DNA from: JACDAN01 sp035776735
GTDB lineage: Bacteria; Actinomycetota; Thermoleophilia; Gaiellales; Gaiellaceae
Assembly (NCBI GenBank): GCA_035776735.1
Contig: DASSSO010000033.1
Span: forward strand, 21,836 to 85,835
Direction of reading: 5' to 3'
DNA length: 64,000 bases
Shown piece by piece: positions 16,910-24,250 of this stretch; the first letter of the stretch is position 1; each line of letters begins with the position of its first letter. A model generated the notes under the pieces. The model made no database searches and was not told the origin of the DNA. It saw only the letters and a list, made by a program, of their open reading frames with translations. The translations under genes and the position numbers were made by a program.

Positions 16910-18160
16910 TCGACGAACGAGAGCCGTGACTCTAGCACAGAGGGAGGCCGCTTCTCGCTCGTTTTCGGCCTCCGCGAGAATCCTGACAAGAGGTTCGGTT
17001 CCGGAGGGACGGACGAGCACCCGAGCGCCCCCGTCCAGGTCGCGGTTGAGGCTCTGCACCTCGGCGAGCAGGTCGTCGGGGAGCTCGCGGATCGTCACCG
17101 GGAGGTTCTCCTTCACCTGCGCGAAGCGGGGCATCACGGCCGCCGCCTCGGCGAGGCTGCGGCCCTCCAGCGCGCGGCAGAGGAGGAGGGCGGCCGCGAG
17201 CCCGTCGCCCGTCACGTGGCCGTCGAGGCAGATCAGGTGGCCGGACTGCTCGCCGCCGAGGATCGCGCCCTCGCGGCGGAGTGCCTCGAGGACGTAGCGG
17301 TCGCCCACGTCGGTCGTCACGACCCGGATCCCGTTGTCGGCCATCAGCCGGTGGAAGCCGAGGTTCGTCATCACGGTGACCACGACGGCGTCGACGCCGA
17401 GGTGCAGGGCGAGGATGGCCAGGATCTGGTCGCCGTCGACGATCTGGCCGGCGCCGTCGACGGCGAGCATGCGGTCGCCGTCGCCGTCGAAGGCCACGCC
17501 GAGGTCAGCCCCCCTCGCGACGACCTCGCGCTGGAGCGCGGCGAGGTGGGTTGCGCCCGAGTCGACGTTGATGTTCGTGCCGTCGGGCCTGTCGGCGATG
17601 GCGACCACGTCCGCGCCGAGACGCTCGAACGCGGCGGGCGCGATCCCCGAGTAGGCGCCGTTCGCGCAGTCGACCGCGATCCGCACGCCGTCGAGCGGCG
17701 AGCCGAAGCGATCGAGAACGTGATCCATGTAGCTGTCCGCGGCCACGGCGACGTGGTCTATCGAGCCGCGCTCGGGACGAGGCGGCTCGTCGAGGAGCGC
17801 CTCGATCTCCTCCTCCGCCGCGTCGGTCAGCTTCTGCCCGTCGCCGTCGAAGAACTTGATCCCGTTGTACTCGGGCGGGTTGTGCGACGCGGAGACGACG
17901 ATCCCGAGGTCGAGCGCCAGCAGGGCGACGGCGGGCGTCGGCAGCACCCCGCCGAGCACCGCGTTGCCGCCGACCGACGCGACGCCCTCGGCGAAGGCCT
18001 CCTCCAGCATCGGCCCCGAGCCGCGCGTGTCCCGCCCGACGAAGACGCGCCCGCCGCCGGACCAAAGCGCCGCCGCGCGGCCGAGCCGCTCGACGAGGTC
18101 GACCGTCAGCCCCTCGCCGACGATCCCGCGAACGCCGTCGGTGCCGAAGTACCTCCGCAC
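16898..18160 (-). CDS. glmM: Phosphoglucosamine mutase
   Basis: 420 residues from GTG 18160. It converts glucosamine-6-phosphate to glucosamine-1-phosphate. RRYFGTDGVRG is the family N-terminus and fixes the start. The phosphoserine loop is VVSASHNPPEYNGIKFF with Ser92, the metal loop is DGDGDRML, and the sugar-binding loop is GGEQSGHL. RPSGTEPLVR near the C-terminus binds phosphate. Slightly short for the family (about 445). Gene order rplM-rpsI-glmM-glmS ties cell-wall precursor synthesis to ribosomal protein expression. Confidence 0.97.
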   Translation of the reverse strand: MRRYFGTDGVRGIVGEGLTVDLVERLGRAAALWSGGGRVFVGRDTRGSGPMLEEAFAEGVASVGGNAVLGGVLPTPAVALLALDLGIVVSASHNPPEYNGIKFFDGDGQKLTDAAEEEIEALLDEPPRPERGSIDHVAVAADSYMDHVLDRFGSPLDGVRIAVDCANGAYSGIAPAAFERLGADVVAIADRPDGTNINVDSGATHLAALQREVVARGADLGVAFDGDGDRMLAVDGAGQIVDGDQILAILALHLGVDAVVVTVMTNLGFHRLMADNGIRVVTTDVGDRYVLEALRREGAILGGEQSGHLICLDGHVTGDGLAAALLLCRALEGRSLAEAAAVMPRFAQVKENLPVTIRELPDDLLAEVQSLNRDLDGGARVLVRPSGTEPLVRILAEAENEREAASLCARVTALVRRELG

Positions 18161-18191
18161 GGCCGCGAACCTTAAGCGGAAAGCCTCGCCC

Positions 18192-18214
18192 AGGAACCGG
18201 CTTTGCCGGTTCCT
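18192..18214. repeat. Palindromic element with CTTTG loop
   Basis: AGGAACCGG and CCGGTTCCT around CTTTG, a perfect 9-bp stem in the rpsI-glmM gap. The same loop and the same flank (CCTCCA) occur in the palindrome inside guaA at 24882-24908, so both may belong to one repeat family. Confidence 0.55.
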
Positions 18215-18260
18215 CCACAGCGGCTGCTGGAGACGGAAAGCGGTAGAGCGCGTCTGGGCC

Positions 18261-18327
18261 GCGCGGCGCGAAGCGCCGCCCGGCTTCATCGGGTCGCTGA
18301 AAGTCGGGAGACTTTCAGCGAAAGCGA
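18261..18327. repeat. Dispersed repeat, copy 1 (contains hairpin behind rpsI)
   Basis: About 67 nt that align with 57437-57503 at roughly 75-80% by eye. Shared landmarks on the plus strand are AGAAGCGGCGCCCGG-like sequence, TTCAT, GTCGCYGAAAGTCG and a closing RGCGAAA. Inside lies the 10-bp stem CGCTGAAAGT/ACTTTCAGCG (18295-18320), 17 nt past the rpsI stop, which could end or process the rplM-rpsI transcript. Another hairpin, GCGGCGC-GAA-GCGCCGC, lies beside it. Confidence 0.6.
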
Positions 18328-18337
18328 GCGCCCCTCG

Positions 18338-18733
18338 TTACCGCTTACTGAACTGAGGAGCCTTGCGAGCTTTATGGAGGCCGGCTTTCTTGCGCTCCAC
18401 GATGCGGGCGTCGCGCGTGAGGAAGCCCTCGCGCTTGAGCACCGTCCGGAGCTCCGGATCGGCCTCGACGAGCGCCCGCGCCAGGCCGTGGCGGATCGCC
18501 TCAGCCTGGCCCGTCGGGCCGCCGCCCTCGACGCGGACGCGCAGGTCGTACGTCCCTTCGGCGCCGGCGACCTTCAGCGGCGCCATCAGCGCCGTGCGAT
18601 GCGTCGCGCGCGGAAAGTACTCCTCGATTGTGCGGCCGTTGATCCAGGTCGCCCCGTCGCCGGGACGCAGGATCACGCGCGCGATCGACGTCTTCCGCTT
18701 GCCGGTGCCCTGGTACTGGGCGAGAGCGCTCAT
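18338..18733 (-). CDS. rpsI: Small ribosomal subunit protein uS9
   Basis: 131 residues, full length. QYQGTGKRKTSIARV at the start and the basic tail GLHKARKAPQFSKR, which reaches the P site of the 30S subunit, identify S9. GGGPTGQAEAIRHGLARAL is the conserved centre. It overlaps rplM by 4 nt; together they form the universal L13-S9 operon. Confidence 0.98.
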   Translation of the reverse strand: MSALAQYQGTGKRKTSIARVILRPGDGATWINGRTIEEYFPRATHRTALMAPLKVAGAEGTYDLRVRVEGGGPTGQAEAIRHGLARALVEADPELRTVLKREGFLTRDARIVERKKAGLHKARKAPQFSKR

Positions 18734-19173
18734 GAGGTGACCTCCTCCGGCAGCGGCTTCGGGTCCTGGGCCTCGTGGGGATGCTCGGGCCCAGCGTAGA
18801 TCTTGAGCTTCGTCAGCTGGGCGCGGCTGAGCCGGTTCCGGGGCAACATTCCCTTGACCGCCTTCCGGAGGACCTCCGTCGGGCGCCGCTCGAGCTGCTC
18901 GCGGAGGGTGCGCGTCCGAAGGCCGCCGGGATAGCCCGAGTGCCGGTGGTAGAGCTTCTCGTCGAGCTTCTTGCCGGTGACGGCGATCTTCTCCGCGTTC
19001 ACGACGATCACGAAGTCACCGGTGTCGACGTGCGGCGTGTACTGCGCCTTGTGCTTGCCGCGAAGCGTGTCCGCGATGCGCGTGGCCAGACGCCCGAGGG
19101 TCTGCCCCTCGGCGTCCACGACGTACCAGCGGCGATCGACCTCGCCCGGCTTTGCATTCCACGTTTTGCCCAT
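18730..19173 (-). CDS. rplM: Large ribosomal subunit protein uL13
   Basis: 147 residues, full length. The family motifs WYVVDAEGQTLGRLAT, NAEKIAVTGKKLDEKLYHRH, HSGYPGGLRTRTL and VKGMLPRNRL are all present. It is an early-assembling 23S rRNA-binding protein. First gene of the rplM-rpsI operon, with a short leader of about 30 nt after a TACCAT hexamer. Confidence 0.98.
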   Translation of the reverse strand: MGKTWNAKPGEVDRRWYVVDAEGQTLGRLATRIADTLRGKHKAQYTPHVDTGDFVIVVNAEKIAVTGKKLDEKLYHRHSGYPGGLRTRTLREQLERRPTEVLRKAVKGMLPRNRLSRAQLTKLKIYAGPEHPHEAQDPKPLPEEVTS

Positions 19174-19210
19174 ACGGAAGTGCGGCGGACCCCCGGCCCG
19201 CCGGCGGTGG

Positions 19211-19216
19211 ATGGTA
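19211..19216 (-). promoter_or_regulatory. Candidate extended -10 of rplM-rpsI
   Basis: TGCTACCAT on the minus strand (extended -10 with TG one base before the hexamer), 37 nt before the rplM ATG. No good -35 is visible. Confidence 0.3.
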
Positions 19217-19226
19217 GCAGGCGAAT

Positions 19227-19361
19227 TCAGGACTCCTCGCCGTCCTTGCGCTGGCCGACCCAGACGGCGAGGGCGATCGCGACGATTAGGAGCGCCGACG
19301 AGGCCTCGACGATCGCGCCCGCGAGCCCGCCGTGGGCGACTAGCCCGAGGACAGCAGCCAC
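19227..19361 (-). CDS. Small single-pass membrane protein
   Basis: 44 residues from GTG 19361, overlapping the end of the FedB-like gene by 22 nt. One hydrophobic helix (ASSALLIVAIALAVWVG) is followed by a charged tail QRKDGEES. It fills the space between the FedB-like gene and rplM. Position and hydrophobicity argue for a real gene, but it is short and has no recognised family. Confidence 0.45.
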   Translation of the reverse strand: MAAVLGLVAHGGLAGAIVEASSALLIVAIALAVWVGQRKDGEES

Positions 19362-20722
19362 AGGCCGGTGCAGGTGTAGAGGACCATGAGCGCGAGCATC
19401 GCGTACTGCGTGCGGATCGCGGTCTTCGCCGAGGAGAACATCGAGATCGCCCGGTCGTGCGCCAGCGCGAGCCCGAGCACGTGGCCGACGACGAGCACGC
19501 CGACCTGCACGTACCAGACCGTGTTCGGGGCGAAGACGTTCTCGGCCGGCCTGAAGTCCGCCGTCCCGAAGAGATCCCAGCCCTTCCCGAAGGGATCCGA
19601 CGCCAGGAAGATCGCGTCCTGCCCGGCGTCGACGAGCAGCGTGAAGTAGTGCGCGACGAGGTAGGCGAGCGCGATCGGGATCAGGCTGCCCACGAACGCA
19701 CCGGCGAGCGGGGCGTCGGTGTGCCCGATCGCCTTCGCGGCCAGGACGGCGAGCGCATAGAAGAGCCCGATCGCGACGACCGCAGCCAGGAGCCCCAGCA
19801 GGTTGAAGCCGAGCGAGACGAAGTCGGCCTTCGTCGGCGAGTCGACGATGTAGCGGACCTCGAGCTCGTACAGCTGGTCCTGCCACCACGTCGCCCGGCT
19901 GAGCCCGTCGAACGCGACCGACCCGAGCATGACCGAGACGAAGGCCACCGTCCCGTGCCTCGCGTCCCCGAGCACGAGGCCCGACAGCGGCGGACGCACG
20001 ACCACCGTCCGGCGGCCGTCCTCGTCGCGGACGGCGAACGCCGAGATCCGCGAGAGGAGGTCGAAGTAGACGTTGAACGCCTCGCCGTTCTCGAGCCAGG
20101 CCCGGCGCCCGTAGACGAGCATCCCGGCCCAGGTCACCCAGCTGTAGACGACGATCGCGAGCGCAAGCGTCCGCGGCTCGGCCGAGCGGGGCCAGGCGAG
20201 CTCGAGCGTCGCGAAGGCGAGGAGCAGCACGGCGGCGGGCCAGCGGCCGAGCCGTTCGGGATAGACGGCCGCCGGCTCCCAGGACCGGCCGAGCCGCGCC
20301 CAGAGCCAGGCGATCGCGTCGGCCACGGCCCGCCACGGGTTGAGCACGCTCCAGAGGTTCCCGAAGACGACGATGAGCGGGACGAGCCCGAGCCAGAAGA
20401 CGACCCAGATGAAGACGGGCGCGATGTTGTCGGCCGCATCCGGCCGGCCGAAGAGCGCGGCGAGCCAGACGACGAGCAGCAGCCCGGCCGCGACTCCCCC
20501 GAGGATGATCCGCCAGCCGGGCCAGAGGATCAGGCGCTGCCAGCCCTCGTCGAGCGGCCGCCCCCGCTCGCGGGCTGTCAGCCGCGGCTCCTTCCAGAGG
20601 ACGCCGAGGGCGACGAAGGAGAGGATCAGGACGAGCGAGGCGCCGTAGTAGAACATCCAGCGCGGGATCGGGAGGTCCTGGATCTCGCCGATGCCGTGGG
20701 CGAGCGGAAGCGCGGCGTTCAC
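19340..20722 (-). CDS. FedB-like polytopic membrane protein
   Basis: 460 residues with about eleven hydrophobic segments. The N-terminus LPLAHGIGEIQDLPIPRWMF and the segments VFGNLWSVLNPWRAVADAI and HYFTLLVDAGQDAIFLASDP are typical of actinobacterial proteins that databases call fenitrothion hydrolase (FedB-like). That name rests on one characterised relative; hydrolase activity here is not shown. It overlaps the cupredoxin-like gene by 4 nt, so a role in membrane copper or oxidant chemistry is possible, but this is inference. Confidence 0.75.
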   Translation of the reverse strand: MNAALPLAHGIGEIQDLPIPRWMFYYGASLVLILSFVALGVLWKEPRLTARERGRPLDEGWQRLILWPGWRIILGGVAAGLLLVVWLAALFGRPDAADNIAPVFIWVVFWLGLVPLIVVFGNLWSVLNPWRAVADAIAWLWARLGRSWEPAAVYPERLGRWPAAVLLLAFATLELAWPRSAEPRTLALAIVVYSWVTWAGMLVYGRRAWLENGEAFNVYFDLLSRISAFAVRDEDGRRTVVVRPPLSGLVLGDARHGTVAFVSVMLGSVAFDGLSRATWWQDQLYELEVRYIVDSPTKADFVSLGFNLLGLLAAVVAIGLFYALAVLAAKAIGHTDAPLAGAFVGSLIPIALAYLVAHYFTLLVDAGQDAIFLASDPFGKGWDLFGTADFRPAENVFAPNTVWYVQVGVLVVGHVLGLALAHDRAISMFSSAKTAIRTQYAMLALMVLYTCTGLWLLSSG

Positions 20723-21171
20723 GGCTTCGTGGTGATCGTGGCGATCTGGACGCCGCGATCCTCGAGCTCGGCCTCGACGGTGCCGACGATCGTCGCCCGG
20801 AAGGAGATCTGTGCCGGCTGTCCCGGTGCGACGTCCCGCATGATGTCGTAGCCGTGGAGGTGGACGTGGTCCGCCACGTCCGAGGTGACGACGAGGACGA
20901 CGCGGCGTCCCTTCGCGACGGTGACCCTTCGCGGACCGCCGACCGGAACCCCGTCGCGGATCGTGATCGGGACGCGCGCGGGCGGCGGCGGGCCTGGCGG
21001 AGGAGGCGGCGGCGTTGGCTGGGACGTGGTCTCCGTTTCCTGCGTCGTCGTCGCCTGCGCCGTCGTGCCAGGGCTTGCGGTCTCCTCGTCGTCGGTCGGT
21101 CGGAGGATCACGAAGAGGCTCGCGGCGAGGATCACGGCGGCGACGAGCAGGAGGATCGACCTGGGACGCAT
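20719..21171 (-). CDS. Membrane-anchored cupredoxin-like protein
   Basis: 150 residues. An uncleaved anchor or signal (SILLLVAAVILAASLFVIL) is followed by a Thr/Gln-rich then proline-rich linker (PTPPPPPPGPPPP, residues about 52-66) and a beta-sandwich domain of about 85 residues. DHVHLHGYDIM and the strand pattern resemble cupredoxins, where His residues bind copper, although the usual Cys ligand is absent. It sits upstream of the FedB-like gene with overlapping ends (ATG/GTG coupling). Confidence 0.75.
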   Translation of the reverse strand: MRPRSILLLVAAVILAASLFVILRPTDDEETASPGTTAQATTTQETETTSQPTPPPPPPGPPPPARVPITIRDGVPVGGPRRVTVAKGRRVVLVVTSDVADHVHLHGYDIMRDVAPGQPAQISFRATIVGTVEAELEDRGVQIATITTKP

Positions 21172-21172
21172 C

Positions 21173-21682
21173 TCAGCGTATGGATAGCAGCAAGCCCTCG
21201 CGGAAGGCGGCGGCGCCGCCGTGCGAGGGGTGGCGCACGTAGCGGCCGCCGAGGACGGCGTGCGCGAGGCGGCCCACGGGGATGGGAGTCCGTCCGGAGA
21301 GGAGCACGCGCAGGAAGGGCATCGCCTCCCGTACTTCGGCGCTCGTCGGCCGCCGGTTCGCCGCCTCCGTCCCGGGATGGGTGGGCACGACGTTCCAGAG
21401 CAGCACCTCCTCCTCGGCGCCGAGGTCCGAGAGCGCGCGGTGGACGATGGTCGCGCTCGCCTCCGCAGGCCCTGTGCCGGTCAGCTGGCGCTCGGACGTG
21501 AAGGGCAGGCCGCTGACGCGCGCGCCGCGATAACCGGCGGCCTCGCCCACGAGCACGAAGCGCGCGCCGCGGCGGCGCTCCAGGTACTCGGCGAGGCGGG
21601 TGCGGCGCAGCTCCGAGCCCGCGTACTGGTTGAAGGTCTCCCCGATCCGCGCCCGGGCGAGGTCGTCGACGAAGCCCCTCAC
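21173..21682 (-). CDS. Uracil-DNA glycosylase-family protein
   Basis: 169 residues. Motifs of the UDG superfamily are present: GEAAGYRGARVSGLPFTSE corresponds to the active-site loop, NVVPTHPG...NRRPTSAEV to the second segment, and VRHPSHGGAAAF to the HPS loop that holds the minor groove. The catalytic residue after GEA-GY is not the Asp of classical UNG, so the substrate may not be uracil. No Cys cluster for an iron-sulphur site is visible. It ends 1 nt from the cupredoxin gene start. Confidence 0.8.
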   Translation of the reverse strand: MRGFVDDLARARIGETFNQYAGSELRRTRLAEYLERRRGARFVLVGEAAGYRGARVSGLPFTSERQLTGTGPAEASATIVHRALSDLGAEEEVLLWNVVPTHPGTEAANRRPTSAEVREAMPFLRVLLSGRTPIPVGRLAHAVLGGRYVRHPSHGGAAAFREGLLLSIR

Positions 21683-21764
21683 CCGTGCTCGGAGAAGGCG
21701 ATCACGCAGTGGGCCGGTGGCATCGGCACGACTGGATTCTTGCCGTTCCGGAAAGATCTCCGGC

Positions 21765-22802
21765 GTGCTCGAGGTGAGAACGCTGACGGACGGCGGCCAG
21801 GATGCGCTCGACGTCGCCCGGCAGATCGCGGACTTCGTCGAGGGCGCTCGGTCGACGCTCGACTTCGCCCACTACGACTTCCACATCGCCGGTGAGACCA
21901 AGGAGGTCGTCGGCGGCGCGATCAAGGCTGCGGCTGCACGCGGAGTCGCAGTCCGGTTCCTTTACAACTTGGATCACCGGAACCCGATCCCGGTTCCGCC
22001 GCCTCCCGAGCCCGACGGGAAGCTGATCGCGTCGTTCGCCGTGCCGGTCAGGGCGATCGCGGGCGTTCCGGACCTGATGCACCACAAGTATGTCGTTCGG
22101 GACGGCGAGACGGTCTGGACCGGGTCGACGAACTGGACCGACGACTCGTGGCTGCGTCAGGAGAACGTGATCGTGATCGCGGAGTCGCGCGAGCTGGCAG
22201 CCCGGTTCACGGAGAACTTCGACGAGCTGTGGGACACAGGGGCGGTCGAGCGGAGCGGCTTCGTGACGTCGCGGCCGGTCGCCGTGGGAACGCTGGAGGT
22301 GCGGCCGTGGTTCACGCCCGGCAACGGCGAGGATCTCTCGCACCGGATCGGCAAGGCGATCGGGCGCGCACGCCGCCGTGTCCGCATTGCCTCCCCCGTG
22401 ATCACCGCGGCGCCCATCCTGTCGACCCTGGCGGAGAAGATCTCGGAAGGGAAGCTGGACGTCGCCGGCTGCGTCGACCAGCCGCAGGTGCGCGGCGTCA
22501 TCTACCAGTGGCGAGAGAACGGCAACATCGCCTGGAAGCTGCCGCTCCTCGAGCGGGTGATGCAGGCGCCGTTCTCCGGGAAGCGGTCGACCCCGTGGGG
22601 GCCCGGCACGCTCCACGACTTCATGCACGCGAAGGTCACGGTCGCCGACGACACAGTCTTCGCGGGGAGCTACAACCTCTCCCGCTCGGGCGAGCTCAAC
22701 GCAGAGAATGTGCTCGAGTTCAGGGATCCGGACCTGGCCGACCGCCTCGCCGGGTACATCGACGACGTCCGGGCGCTCTACCCGCCCTTCTCGCCCGAGT
22801 AG
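21765..22802 (+). CDS. Phospholipase D-like (HKD) protein
   Basis: 345 residues from GTG 21765. Two HKD motifs are present: HHKYVVRDGETVWTGSTNWT at about residue 106 and HAKVTVADDTVFAGSYNLS at about residue 288. Together they form one PLD active site with two phosphohistidine-type His residues. There is no signal peptide. Relatives include phosphodiesterases, cardiolipin synthase-like enzymes and nucleases; the lack of membrane helices favours a soluble phosphodiesterase. The start was chosen because upstream sequence lies inside the divergent UDG-like gene. Confidence 0.88.
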   Translation: MLEVRTLTDGGQDALDVARQIADFVEGARSTLDFAHYDFHIAGETKEVVGGAIKAAAARGVAVRFLYNLDHRNPIPVPPPPEPDGKLIASFAVPVRAIAGVPDLMHHKYVVRDGETVWTGSTNWTDDSWLRQENVIVIAESRELAARFTENFDELWDTGAVERSGFVTSRPVAVGTLEVRPWFTPGNGEDLSHRIGKAIGRARRRVRIASPVITAAPILSTLAEKISEGKLDVAGCVDQPQVRGVIYQWRENGNIAWKLPLLERVMQAPFSGKRSTPWGPGTLHDFMHAKVTVADDTVFAGSYNLSRSGELNAENVLEFRDPDLADRLAGYIDDVRALYPPFSPE

Positions 22803-22806
22803 GCAC

Positions 22807-23418
22807 TCACCACCGGTCCCAGCGAACGACCTCCTCGCGCGCCTTCCGCCGCTTCGTGAAGACGCTCGCGCCGCTGCTCGGCTCGTCTGGACCGTCCGCC
22901 GGGTAGCCCATGGTCACGACGGCGACGAAACGCACGTCGTCCGGCAGCCCCAGCGTCTCCCGGAGAGCGGAAAGGTCGGTGACGCCGAAGATCGCGGTGT
23001 CGAGCCCCTCGTCGATCGCGGCGAGCATCAGCGCCATCGCCGCCGCGCCCGCGTCGACGTACCAGTACGGCGCCGGCCAGTCGATCTCGCGCCCGCCGGT
23101 GATCCGGAGCTTGTCCTGCTGCCGGTAGCGGTCGTGATAGTCGTCCTCGCGGGTCAGGACGACCATCTGCACCGGCGCCGCGGCCTTCCAGCGGGGCCGT
23201 CCCTGCGCGGCGAGCTCGTCCTCCTTGGCGGCGGTCGCGATTTGCCGCCGCGTCTCGGGATCGGTGACGACGACGATCCGCAGGCCCTGCGAGAAGCCGG
23301 CGCTCGGAGCCCAGACGACGGCCGCGTTCGCGATCCGCTCCAGCACGTCGCGCGGCACCGTCCGGTCGGCGTACGTACGGACGCTTCGCCGCCTGGTCAG
23401 GACGTCGCGAAACTCCAC
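22807..23418 (-). CDS. Nitroreductase-family flavoprotein
   Basis: 203 residues. FRDVLTRRRSVRTYADRTVP at the N-terminus binds FMN phosphate, IANAAVVWAPSAGFSQGLRI is the typical second segment, and VDAGAAAMALMLAAIDEGLDT and VVTMGYPADGP complete the fold. Members reduce nitro groups, quinones or flavins with NAD(P)H. Substrate not predictable. It converges with the PLD-like gene, 4 nt apart. Confidence 0.9.
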   Translation of the reverse strand: MEFRDVLTRRRSVRTYADRTVPRDVLERIANAAVVWAPSAGFSQGLRIVVVTDPETRRQIATAAKEDELAAQGRPRWKAAAPVQMVVLTREDDYHDRYRQQDKLRITGGREIDWPAPYWYVDAGAAAMALMLAAIDEGLDTAIFGVTDLSALRETLGLPDDVRFVAVVTMGYPADGPDEPSSGASVFTKRRKAREEVVRWDRW

Positions 23419-23431
23419 CGGAACGCGGGCG

Positions 23432-23833
23432 TCAGATTCCGATCAGGACGGCGCCGGGCGGCTCGGCCTCCAAGCGCCCGGCCTCGATCTCGCTCGCGAT
23501 CCGGTCCTCGATCCGGCCGAGCCCGATGCGGTGCGTCGTCCGCCAGGTGCGGGTCTCCGCCGGCGGGCCGTCTGTGTGCGCCCGGATGTTCGGCCGCGCA
23601 AAGCTCAGCCCGCGCTCCAGTAGCCAGATCACGAACAGCGGGACGATCAGCACCCACGTGATCCAGCCCGTGTCGACCGAGATCAGCCGCACGATGAGCA
23701 CGAGCATGATCAGGGTCGCGATCAGGCTGGGCCAGAAGAACGGCTCCTGCCGTCTCTCCGCGAACGACGTCCGCTGCGAGACGCGCTCGAGCTGCCAGGT
23801 CCTGCCGTCGGGCGAACGAACGGTGCGGCTCAC
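23432..23833 (-). CDS. Hypothetical two-helix membrane protein
   Basis: 133 residues. Two adjacent membrane segments (PSLIATLIMLVLIVRLISV and ITWVLIVPLFVIWLLERGL) lie between a basic N-terminus (SPDGRTWQLERV) and a charged C-terminus (IGLGRIEDRIASEIEAG). Both termini are probably cytoplasmic. Family not recognised. Confidence 0.65.
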   Translation of the reverse strand: MSRTVRSPDGRTWQLERVSQRTSFAERRQEPFFWPSLIATLIMLVLIVRLISVDTGWITWVLIVPLFVIWLLERGLSFARPNIRAHTDGPPAETRTWRTTHRIGLGRIEDRIASEIEAGRLEAEPPGAVLIGI

Positions 23834-23862
23834 GGGAGCCGATCATACGCCGGACGCCGCAA

Positions 23863-24057
23863 TCAGGTCGCTAGCGCGATCAGGGCGGCGATCAGCACGA
23901 TGACGCCGACCACGAGCAGGGCGGCGGTGATCGCGGCTCCGAGCAGGATCCGCTTGGCCTCGCGCGTCAGCCGCTCGCGCAGCGGCCGCGGATCGTCGGC
24001 CGTGAGGATGCGGATCGCGCGCCGCAGCACCCAGAAGCCGATGAACCGGTGAATCAC
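23863..24057 (-). CDS. Small membrane protein, unknown
   Basis: 64 residues. A basic amphipathic first half (RRAIRILTADDPRPLRERL) precedes one hydrophobic helix (LLGAAITAALLVVGVIVLI). It lies downstream of guaA on the same strand. Not recognised. Confidence 0.55.
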   Translation of the reverse strand: MIHRFIGFWVLRRAIRILTADDPRPLRERLTREAKRILLGAAITAALLVVGVIVLIAALIALAT

Positions 24058-24073
24058 GGCTGCCGGACGACGT

Positions 24074-24187
24074 TCAGAGATCCGCTCCCCGGTTGCGCGC
24101 GATCCACGTGTCGCAGACCACGGTCCCGATCCCGACCAGCACGCCGGACGCGAGCGCGCCGCCGACGCCGGTGAAGAACAGCGCCAC
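24074..24187 (-). CDS. Possible small membrane protein after guaA
   Basis: 37 residues from GTG 24187: VALFFTGVGGALASGVLVGI, then a short charged end (WIARNRGADL). It is in the same frame as guaA, beyond the guaA stop, with an unbroken hydrophobic reading in between. It may be a short independent gene or just downstream non-coding sequence. Confidence 0.3.
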   Translation of the reverse strand: MALFFTGVGGALASGVLVGIGTVVCDTWIARNRGADL

Positions 24188-24250
24188 GACGACCGTGATC
24201 GGAACGCCGACCAGCGTCAGCCGCCACCGATCCGCGGCGGCGCGAACCGG

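Noticed and set aside
16804..16989. Upstream extension of glmS beyond the catalytic Cys
   Set aside because: GlmS must begin with Met-Cys for its N-terminal nucleophile; the extension covers a hairpin and the end of glmM.
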